Part shown: in pieces, positions 31,443-38,953 of the stretch
Position numbering within the stretch: the stretch's first letter is position 1
How the letters are laid out: the number at the start of each line of letters is the position of its first letter
Origin: an uncultured Clostridium sp.
GTDB taxonomy: Bacteria; Bacillota; Clostridia; Lachnospirales; Lachnospiraceae
Direction: 5' to 3'
Assembly: GCA_900555045.1 (NCBI GenBank)
Contig: USJW01000021.1
Coordinates: 1-51,353, forward strand
Length of the DNA stretch: 51,353 nt
Program-made: the position numbers and the translations under genes
The notes under the pieces: model-generated
Told to the model about the DNA's origin: nothing
The model's database searches: none
The model's input: only the letters and a program-made list of their open reading frames with translations

Positions 31443-32336
31443 ATGTTTGACGCAAAGGCAAATACGCTTCTGGCGGTGGTCCAGACGGGAAGTTACACGA
31501 AAGCTGCGGCGAAATTGAATCTGACGCAGCCAGCGGTCAGCCATCACATCCGGCTGCTGGAAGAAGAATTCGGTATAAAATTGTTTTATAGAGATAAAAA
31601 TAAATTGAAATTAACGCCGCAGGGGAAAATTCTCGTACAATACGCCCGGCGCGCGGCGGCCATCTACGCCAACGCCTGCCAGGCGCTGGAGGACAGCAGG
31701 ACCGGGTCCGGGCATCTGAATGTGGGGATCACGCCCACCGCGGGCGAGACCATTCTGCCCCAGGTGATGGCCACCCTCTGCAACGAGAACCCCAAAATAC
31801 ATATAAACATTTCTATGAACACCATTCAAAAAATTTATAATCGTCTCAAAACATATGAGCTTGACTTTGGGGTGGTGGAGGGCGCGCTGCCGGACGAGAG
31901 CCTGGTCACCACGCCGCTTGACACGGATTACCTCTGCCTGGCCGTCTCCCCGGTGCACCGCCTGGCCAGAGCCAAGACCGCCTCCGTGGAGGACATCCGC
32001 CACGAGAAGCTGATTCTGCGCAGCCGCAGCGCCGGGACCAGGCAGCTGTTTGAAAAGCACCTGGCGGCCAGGGGGATGACGCTGGACGGGTTCAACGTGA
32101 TGATGGAGCTGGACAACGTGGCCATGATCAAGGAACTGGTGAGCATGGACTTGGGAATCACGGTGATCGCGAAAAGCGCCTGCCGCGAGGAGGCGGCCGC
32201 CGGGCGGCTGGCCGTCATTCCCATCGAGAACTCCAGCATGGTCCGCCAGATCGACATCGTATATTTGAAGGATTTCATGCACCCGGAGATCGTGGAGGAG
32301 ATCCGGAAGATCTACGAGCAGCTGCGCGGAAAGTAG
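31443..32336 (+). CDS. LysR family transcriptional regulator
   Basis: A 297-residue LTTR. The winged HTH is at residues 5-62 (LLAVVQTGSYTKAAAKLNLTQPAVSHHIRLLEEEFGIKLF), then a linker helix and a two-lobed effector domain (LNVGITPTAGETILPQVM near 92-109). ATG at 31443 follows GGGAGG; an ATG at 31422 precedes the RBS. The gene is divergent from the antiporter, its likely target. Two AT-rich patches inside the gene come from Lys/Asn/Ile-rich peptide stretches. Confidence 0.9.
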   Translation: MFDAKANTLLAVVQTGSYTKAAAKLNLTQPAVSHHIRLLEEEFGIKLFYRDKNKLKLTPQGKILVQYARRAAAIYANACQALEDSRTGSGHLNVGITPTAGETILPQVMATLCNENPKIHINISMNTIQKIYNRLKTYELDFGVVEGALPDESLVTTPLDTDYLCLAVSPVHRLARAKTASVEDIRHEKLILRSRSAGTRQLFEKHLAARGMTLDGFNVMMELDNVAMIKELVSMDLGITVIAKSACREEAAAGRLAVIPIENSSMVRQIDIVYLKDFMHPEIVEEIRKIYEQLRGK

Positions 32337-32423
32337 CCGCATGGAAAGTGACAGAATTGGCTTCCATTTTGGGCTAAAATAAGCTAGAATAGAAGGAGCT
32401 ATGCACCTGAAAGGATTATTTGG

Positions 32424-33764
32424 ATGAGTATTACCATTTCATTTACAATGGAACCGAGGATGAGCTTAAAGGGCGTCAGGCCCTGGGACGCCGAGCAGAC
32501 CGCGGGGTTCGCCAAGAGCCTGGCGAAGGAGCTTGGCTACCACTGCGACGTGATCTCCGGTTACGTGATCTATCAGCTGTGCCCGGAGGGCTTTCTGTGG
32601 ATGACCTGGAAGGAAAAGCAGCTGGTGGGGGACTGCCAGACCAACATCGCGGGGCCGGGGTTTCACGCCGCGGTCATCTATTTCCTGGAGCTGTACGCGG
32701 CGAGGGGAAATCTAAAGCTCTCGGTGAAGGATCCCACCGGCTTTTACGCGGACCGGAACTTTGAGCGCATGCGCAGGGAATACTTCTACGGGTGGTTTAA
32801 AAAGCTGCTCCACGCGGTGGTCTCCCAGCCCGGCGCGGCGGACGGAAAGCTGGTCTGCTGGCCCTCGGATTACTACCTCCCCGAGGAGGTGCCGGGGATT
32901 GTGATGACCCACATCCGCGGTTTTGGCTTTCTGGAGCTAAAAGGGATTGTTCAGTCCGGGCTCACGAACTCCTTCGCGAAGGACTTTTTTATCTGGTGCA
33001 GCGAGGAGAAGGACGCCTGGTATTTTCGAAACTGTGCGCTGGTGCTGTTAAACCAGCAGTGCTATTTTAAGCCGTCCTCCCGCAGCAATGAGGACGCGCT
33101 GATCAACCGCGAGATCATCCGCCTGTTGGAGAAGACGCTGGAGATGGACCGGAGGGTGCCGTTCCCGCTGGATGAGTACCGGGAGGTGTGCGCCCTGGAC
33201 GGACACGCGCCGGTGAACCTGGACGGGGTGAGCCCCATGGTTGAGGTGCAGCCCCTGGGGTGCAGGCGCGGCCTTTTGTACCGCACCATCGGCTGCATGC
33301 GCTTTGCGGTGCCCGGGAGCTTTCTCTACGACCTGCGGACCCAGGGAAACGCGGAGCGCTACTATGACGAGGAGGACGGGGCGTGGCGCGAGTACTACAT
33401 CTGTGCGGTGAAGACCGAGGAGGAGGCGCAGATCCGCCAGGAGCCCTTCGGCCGGGAGACTGTGCTGCGGACGGAGGAGTTTGTGTCCGGAAAGCTGCGC
33501 GGAAAGATCGCGGTCTATAAGCCCGGAAAGCGGCTTCTCCCCGGAAAGCCTGCCGTCACCAAGGCGGTGTTAGTGGGCGAGAGCCTGGCCTTTGAGCGGC
33601 CGGAGGCGCTTCCTGCGGGGGAGCGGGCCGAGGAGACCTCCTACACGATCGCGGCCCAGATCGCCTACAAGAATCAGCTGACCATCGTCAGCATAAGCTC
33701 CGGCCAGGCGGTGGACGACGCGTGGGCGATGGATCTGATCCGCAGGGTCGAGGCGGTGGAGTGA
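32424..33764 (+). CDS. Unrecognised 446-residue protein
   Basis: No family recognised. The protein is soluble, without signal peptide or transmembrane segment, and is rich in aromatic residues, especially the N-terminal half (YHCDVISGYVIYQL, EYFYGWFKKLL, SDYYLPEEVPGIVMTHIRGFGFLEL). The first 230 residues look like one compact domain with conserved-looking Trp/Tyr/Cys positions. The C-terminal third (from about 330) is richer in charged residues and beta-type pattern (GKLRGKIAVYKPGKRLLPG). ATG at 32424 follows AAAGGA by eight bases. It is followed by an ABC exporter gene 35 bases on, so the two may form a unit. Confidence 0.75.
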   Translation: MSITISFTMEPRMSLKGVRPWDAEQTAGFAKSLAKELGYHCDVISGYVIYQLCPEGFLWMTWKEKQLVGDCQTNIAGPGFHAAVIYFLELYAARGNLKLSVKDPTGFYADRNFERMRREYFYGWFKKLLHAVVSQPGAADGKLVCWPSDYYLPEEVPGIVMTHIRGFGFLELKGIVQSGLTNSFAKDFFIWCSEEKDAWYFRNCALVLLNQQCYFKPSSRSNEDALINREIIRLLEKTLEMDRRVPFPLDEYREVCALDGHAPVNLDGVSPMVEVQPLGCRRGLLYRTIGCMRFAVPGSFLYDLRTQGNAERYYDEEDGAWREYYICAVKTEEEAQIRQEPFGRETVLRTEEFVSGKLRGKIAVYKPGKRLLPGKPAVTKAVLVGESLAFERPEALPAGERAEETSYTIAAQIAYKNQLTIVSISSGQAVDDAWAMDLIRRVEAVE

Positions 33765-33799
33765 TATTAAATAAAGAAGAGTTACAGGAGAGAGCAGTT

Positions 33800-35581
33800 G
33801 TGAGTGCCAATACGGAGAAGAAGGGCATGCGGACCAAGCAGCTTTTGAAGCGGTTCCTGCCTTATTATGGAAAATATAAACGGATTTTGTTTTTTGATTT
33901 GCTGTGCGCGTCGCTTACCACCATCGGCGAGCTGGTGCTGCCCATGATGTTGCGCTACATCACCAACGAGGGCATGCGGGACTTGGCTTCCCTGACGGCG
34001 CAGACGGTGATCAGCATCGGCGCGCTGTACCTGGTGCTGCGGATTATCGATTCTCTGGCCGCCTACTACATGGCTTACACCGGCCATGTGATGGGCGTGT
34101 ACATTGAGACGGATATGCGCCAGGACGCCTTCGAGCACCTGCAGCGGCTGTCCGATCGTTATTACAGCAATACCAAGGTGGGACAGATCATGTCGCGGAT
34201 CACCAGCGACCTGTTCGATGTGACGGAGTTTGCCCATCACTGCCCGGAGGAGTTCTTCATCGCGGCTTTAAAGGCAGTGGTTTCCTTTGTGGTGCTGGCC
34301 CGGATCAATCTGGGGCTGACACTCTTAATATTCGCCATGATCCCCATCATGGTGGTCTCCTGCACCTGGTTCAACATGAAGGTGAAGCAGGCGTTCCGCA
34401 GGCAGCGCAACCAGATCGGCGAGCTGAACGCGCAGATCGAGGACACGCTGCTGGGCAACCGGGTGGTTCGCGCCTTCGCCAACGAGCCGGTGGAGATCGA
34501 AAAATTCGGCAAGAGTAACCGGGACTTCATGAAGATCAAGAAGCACGCCTACCGGTACATGGCGGCCTTCCAGGTGACCACAAGGTCCTTTGACGGGATC
34601 ATGTACGTGCTGGTGATCGTGGCCGGCGGTATCTTCATGATCAAGGGGAAGATCGAGCCCGGCGACCTGGTGGCCTACACCATGTATGTGACCACGCTGC
34701 TGACCACGATCCGCCGCATCATCGAGTTCGCGGAGCAGTTCCAGCGGGGTATGACGGGAATCGAGCGGTTCGCGGAGATTATGGACGTGGTGCCGGATAT
34801 CCGGGACGAGAAGGGGGCGAAGGAGCTTCGGGATGTGAAGGGCTCCATCTGCCTGGACCATGTGAGCTTCGAGTACCCGGACGACCACAACCCGGTGCTG
34901 GAGGACATCTCCCTTCAGATACGGCCCGGGGAGAAGGTGGCCCTGGTGGGGCCCTCCGGCGGAGGAAAGACCACCCTGTGCAACCTGATCCCGCGGTTCT
35001 ACGACACCACCTCTGGGACCATCTCCATCGACGGGCAGGACATCCGCAAGGTGACCCTAAAGAGCCTGCGCTCCAGCATCGGCGTGGTGCAGCAGGACGT
35101 GTACCTGTTCTCGGGCTCGGTCTATGAGAATATCAGCTACGGCCGCCCGGGGGCGTCTAAGGAGGAAGTGATCGCCGCGGCCAAGCTGGCCGGAGCTCAC
35201 GAGTTCATCGAGGAGCTGCAGGACGGCTACGACACCTACGTGGGCGAGCGGGGCGTGAAGCTCTCCGGCGGACAGAAGCAGCGGATCAGCATCGCGCGGG
35301 TGTTCTTAAAGAACCCGGCCATCCTGATTCTGGACGAGGCCACCTCGGCGCTAGACAATGAGAGCGAGTACCTGGTGTCCAAATCCTTAGACCAGCTGGC
35401 AGTGGGGCGCACCACCCTGACCATCGCCCACCGGCTGACCACCATCCAGGGAGCCGACCGGATTCTGGTGCTCTCCGGCAACAAGATTGTGGAGGAGGGC
35501 AACCACCAGGAGCTCCTGGCATTGAAGGGAATGTATTACCAGCTCTATACCACGGCCAACCGGCTGAACCAGGGGATATAG
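33800..35581 (+). CDS. ABC transporter, fused permease and ATPase (exporter type)
   Basis: A 593-residue half-transporter. The six-helix transmembrane domain covers about residues 20-310. The nucleotide-binding domain follows, with Walker A GPSGGGKTT (about 384-392), Q-loop VVQQDVYLF, signature LSGGQKQR (about 488-495), Walker B ILILDEATSALD and H-loop TIAHRLTT. It belongs to the MsbA/LmrA-like multidrug or lipid exporters and would work as a homodimer, as no second half is present. GTG at 33800 is chosen because AGGAGA lies eight bases upstream; a longer frame to 33722 overlaps the previous gene. Confidence 0.9.
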   Translation: MSANTEKKGMRTKQLLKRFLPYYGKYKRILFFDLLCASLTTIGELVLPMMLRYITNEGMRDLASLTAQTVISIGALYLVLRIIDSLAAYYMAYTGHVMGVYIETDMRQDAFEHLQRLSDRYYSNTKVGQIMSRITSDLFDVTEFAHHCPEEFFIAALKAVVSFVVLARINLGLTLLIFAMIPIMVVSCTWFNMKVKQAFRRQRNQIGELNAQIEDTLLGNRVVRAFANEPVEIEKFGKSNRDFMKIKKHAYRYMAAFQVTTRSFDGIMYVLVIVAGGIFMIKGKIEPGDLVAYTMYVTTLLTTIRRIIEFAEQFQRGMTGIERFAEIMDVVPDIRDEKGAKELRDVKGSICLDHVSFEYPDDHNPVLEDISLQIRPGEKVALVGPSGGGKTTLCNLIPRFYDTTSGTISIDGQDIRKVTLKSLRSSIGVVQQDVYLFSGSVYENISYGRPGASKEEVIAAAKLAGAHEFIEELQDGYDTYVGERGVKLSGGQKQRISIARVFLKNPAILILDEATSALDNESEYLVSKSLDQLAVGRTTLTIAHRLTTIQGADRILVLSGNKIVEEGNHQELLALKGMYYQLYTTANRLNQGI

Positions 35582-35649
35582 AGAGGGAAGTCAGTGATAG
35601 TGGGACTGAACATTTACGTCAATTTAAATTAAGGAGAATAGAATTTATC

Positions 35650-36519
35650 ATGAGAGTAGCGATTGTTGCGGACAGTAACAGCGGAATTACCCAGGACCAG
35701 GCGGAGGAGCTGGGGATACAGATCCTCCCGATGCCGTTCATGATTGACGGGGAGACCTATTTCGAGGGGATCGACCTGACCCAGGACGAGTTTTACCGGC
35801 GGATGGAGGCCGGGGCGGACATTTCCACCTCCCAGCCCTCGCCCAAGGCGGTGACAGACTTATGGGACAGCCTTTTAGAGGAGTACGACGAGATCGTGCA
35901 CATCCCCATGTCCAGCGGGCTCAGCGGGGCGTGCCAGACGGCGCTCATGCTGGCGGAGGATTATGACGGCAGGGTTCAGGTGGTGAACAATCACCGCATC
36001 TCCGTGACGCAGCGCCAGTCCGCGCTGGACGCCAGGGACCTGGCGGCCAGGGGGTACAGCGCCGCGCAGATCCGCGAGATTTTAGAGAGGACCATGAAGG
36101 AGTCCATCATCTACGTGACACTTGACACCTTAAAATACCTGAAGAAGGGCGGGCGGATCACGCCTGCGGCCGCGGCCTTGGGCACGCTTTTAAAGATCAA
36201 GCCGGTGCTCTGCATCGACGGGGACAAGCTGGACGCCTTCTCCAAGGCGAGGACCATCAAGCAGGCCAAGGCCACCATGACCGCAGCCATCGCCCATGAC
36301 CTGGAGGAGCGGCTTCACGACAAGGAGGCAAAGCACACCTACCTGCAGTTCGCCCACACCCAGAACGAGGAGGCGGTGAAGGAGTTCATGGACGCCATCC
36401 AGGAGCTTTACCCGGGAACACCGGCACACATGGACCGACTGCCGCTCAGCATCGCCTGTCATTTAGGGCCGGGCGCGCTGGCCATCGCCTGCACCAAAAA
36501 GCTTGAGGAGCTGGAGTAA
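35650..36519 (+). CDS. DegV family fatty-acid-binding protein
   Basis: A 289-residue two-domain DegV protein. VAIVADSNSGIT (residues 3-14), the TSQPSP motif (about 58-63), IPMSSGLSGACQTA (about 85-98) and the domain-2 segment LKYLKKGGRITPAAAALGTLLKIKPVL (in part) are diagnostic. DegV/FakB-type proteins hold a fatty acid for phosphorylation by FakA. No fakA is in the window. The stop is directly followed by the TTG start of the histidine kinase, so the two are coupled. Confidence 0.92.
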   Translation: MRVAIVADSNSGITQDQAEELGIQILPMPFMIDGETYFEGIDLTQDEFYRRMEAGADISTSQPSPKAVTDLWDSLLEEYDEIVHIPMSSGLSGACQTALMLAEDYDGRVQVVNNHRISVTQRQSALDARDLAARGYSAAQIREILERTMKESIIYVTLDTLKYLKKGGRITPAAAALGTLLKIKPVLCIDGDKLDAFSKARTIKQAKATMTAAIAHDLEERLHDKEAKHTYLQFAHTQNEEAVKEFMDAIQELYPGTPAHMDRLPLSIACHLGPGALAIACTKKLEELE

Positions 36520-37989
36520 TTGGGAAAAAGTAAGTTATTGGAAAAAATTCGTGCATACGGAATCAGCATGCGTCTACCCCTGGCGGCGATTGTCATCGTC
36601 CTGGGGGTGGTGCCGCTTATTGCCCAGGGAGAGGTGATGCTGGGGACGTTCCGGCAGAGCCAGCTGGACGCCAGGAGCATCGAGATCCAGAGCCAGTGCG
36701 TGATTTTAAGCAATAAGATGACGCGGTTCGGCTACATGGCGGCGGGCGGCAAGGAGAACTACCAGATCGACGCGCAGATGCAGGCCATCGCGGACATCTA
36801 CAACGGGCGCGTGGTGCTGGTGAACCGCAATTTCAGGGTGGTGAAGGACACGTTCAACCTGGCAAACGGGAAGTTTTATATCTCGGAGGAAGTGATCAAG
36901 TGCTTCAAGGGGGAGAACAGCAGCCACTATAACCGGAAGATGCAGTATTTTGCCCAGACCATCCCGGTCTACGACCCGCTCTCGGAGAAGAGCATCGACG
37001 GGGTGATCGTGGTGACGGCATCCACGGAGAACATCAACACCATGATGGACCGGATGGAGGGAAAGTCAAACTTCTTCCTGATGGTGGCCATGGTCATCCT
37101 GGTGGTGCTGGCCTTCGCGCTGGCGTACATGGTGCTCAGCCCCTTCAGGCGGCTGCAGAAGGCCTTTGACCGGGTGGCCCAGGGGGATCTGGAGGCGGAC
37201 ATCACGGTGGACACCTACCGGGAGACCAGTCTGCTCAGCCAGGCGGTGCAGAAGTCGCTGACCAAGCTAAAGGCGGTGGACCAGTCGCGCCAGGAGTTTG
37301 TGTCCAACGTGTCCCACGAGCTCAAGACGCCCATCACCTCCATCCGGGTTCTGGCGGACTCGCTGATGGGGATGGAGGACGCGCCGGTGGAGTTGTACCG
37401 GGAGTTCATGGCGGATATCTCCGACGAGATCGACCGGGAGAACCAGATCATCGAGGACCTGCTGACGCTGGTGAAGATGGACAAATCGGCGGAGAGCCAG
37501 ATCCACATCGCCCAGGTGAACATCAACCGGCAGCTGGAGCAGATTTTAAAGCGCCTGCGCCCCATCGCCAAGCGGGGGAACGTGGAGCTGATCTTAGAGA
37601 GCATGCGGGAGGTTACGGCGGATGTGGACGAGGTGAAGATGTCCCTGGCCATCACCAACCTGGTGGAGAACGCCATCAAGTACAACGTGGATTCCGGCTG
37701 GGTGCGCGTCACGCTGGACGCGGACCACAAGTATTTCTACATCAAGGTGGCGGATTCCGGGATCGGGATTCCGGAGGACTCGCTGGACCACATCTTCGAC
37801 CGCTTTTTCCGGGTGGACAAGGCGCGCTCCAGGGAGGTGGGCGGCACCGGCCTGGGCCTTGCAATCACCAAGAACGTGGTGCAGCTGCACCACGGCGTGA
37901 TCGACGTGGAGAGCGTGATGGGCGAGGGGACGACCTTTGCCATGCGGATTCCGCTAACCTATATCGCGAGACAGGAGGCCAGACCATGA
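36520..37989 (+). CDS. Sensor histidine kinase without adjacent response regulator
   Basis: A 489-residue membrane kinase. TM1 lies at about 19-41, an outer sensor region at about 42-188, TM2 at about 189-210 (VAMVILVVLAFALAYMVL), HAMP at about 211-262, HisKA with SNVSHELKTP (phosphorylated His266), then HATPase_c with NLVENAIKYN, DSGIGIPED and GGTGLGLAI. TTG at 36520 starts immediately after the DegV stop with GAGGAG upstream; the first ATG, at 36568, would remove the N-terminal arm only. A response regulator normally precedes such a kinase, and here DegV takes that place. The stop overlaps the GerMN gene. Confidence 0.9.
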   Translation: MGKSKLLEKIRAYGISMRLPLAAIVIVLGVVPLIAQGEVMLGTFRQSQLDARSIEIQSQCVILSNKMTRFGYMAAGGKENYQIDAQMQAIADIYNGRVVLVNRNFRVVKDTFNLANGKFYISEEVIKCFKGENSSHYNRKMQYFAQTIPVYDPLSEKSIDGVIVVTASTENINTMMDRMEGKSNFFLMVAMVILVVLAFALAYMVLSPFRRLQKAFDRVAQGDLEADITVDTYRETSLLSQAVQKSLTKLKAVDQSRQEFVSNVSHELKTPITSIRVLADSLMGMEDAPVELYREFMADISDEIDRENQIIEDLLTLVKMDKSAESQIHIAQVNINRQLEQILKRLRPIAKRGNVELILESMREVTADVDEVKMSLAITNLVENAIKYNVDSGWVRVTLDADHKYFYIKVADSGIGIPEDSLDHIFDRFFRVDKARSREVGGTGLGLAITKNVVQLHHGVIDVESVMGEGTTFAMRIPLTYIARQEARP

Positions 37990-38951
37990 GAGGACATGAG
38001 AGATGGGCTGCCCCGTTCAAATATTTGCTGTGCGCCGTTGCCATGTTCGCAGTGCTGCAGCTCTCGGGCTGCCAGCAGTCGGAGGCGAAGGAGGAGACGC
38101 TGGAGAAGGGGGAGTACTGGGTGTACTACTTAGATTCCTCCATGACCCGGCTGGCCCCCAGGGCCTACCGGCCCGCCGCCACGGACACGGACGGCATCAT
38201 CGGGGAGCTGATGGAGCAGTTTTTGAAGGTTCCGGCGGACGTGGACAGCCAGCCGGCATTGTCGGACAAGGTGGTCTACCAGCACTTTACCAGGAAGGAC
38301 CAGGTGCTGTACCTGTACTTTGACGCGAATTACAGCAGTATGAAGCCGGAACGGGAGATTTTGTGCCGCGCCGCGCTGACCCGGATGCTGACCCAGGTGG
38401 ACGGGGTGGACTACATCAATATCTACAGCGCCGACCAGCCGCTTATGGACCGCAGCGGGAATCCGGTGGGGATGCTCTCGAACAGCGATTTCATCCTCAA
38501 CACCAGCAACGTGAACGCCTACGAGAAGACGGAGCTGGCCCTGTATTTTGCCGACGAGGCGACTGGGAAGCTGGTGAAGGAGACCAGGGAGGTGGTGCAC
38601 AACATCAACACGTCCCTGGAGCAGCTGGTGGTGGAGCAGCTGATCGCCGGGCCGGAGGAGGAGGGGCACGCCGCGACGCTGCCGTCGGAGCTAAAGATTT
38701 TGAATTTGACAGTGAACGACACGGTGTGTTATATTAACTTTGACTCCACATTTTTGGATATGAAACCGGAGTTGAACGAGTATGTTCCGATCTATTCCAT
38801 CGTGAATTCGCTCTGCGAGCTGACCACGGTCACAAAGGTGCGGATTCTGGTGAACGGCTCCCAGGACGCCATGTTCCGGGACGTCGTCTCGTTAAACACC
38901 GCCTTTGAGCGGAACGAGGAGTATATTGAGGAAAACGGGAAAGGGGAATAG
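37986..38951 (+). CDS. GerMN-domain lipoprotein
   Basis: A 321-residue exported lipoprotein with signal peptide and lipobox LSGC (Cys about 29). Two GerMN (sporulation/germination) domains follow, one around YLYFDANYSSMKPEREILCRA (in part, about 113-130) and the second around VCYINFDSTFLDMKPELNEY (in part). The ATG overlaps the kinase stop (ATGA). A histidine kinase next to a GerMN lipoprotein resembles pairs such as LpqB-MtrB, in which the lipoprotein modulates the sensor; that the two interact here is inference. Confidence 0.88.
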   Translation: MRGHERWAAPFKYLLCAVAMFAVLQLSGCQQSEAKEETLEKGEYWVYYLDSSMTRLAPRAYRPAATDTDGIIGELMEQFLKVPADVDSQPALSDKVVYQHFTRKDQVLYLYFDANYSSMKPEREILCRAALTRMLTQVDGVDYINIYSADQPLMDRSGNPVGMLSNSDFILNTSNVNAYEKTELALYFADEATGKLVKETREVVHNINTSLEQLVVEQLIAGPEEEGHAATLPSELKILNLTVNDTVCYINFDSTFLDMKPELNEYVPIYSIVNSLCELTTVTKVRILVNGSQDAMFRDVVSLNTAFERNEEYIEENGKGE

Positions 38952-38953
38952 CG

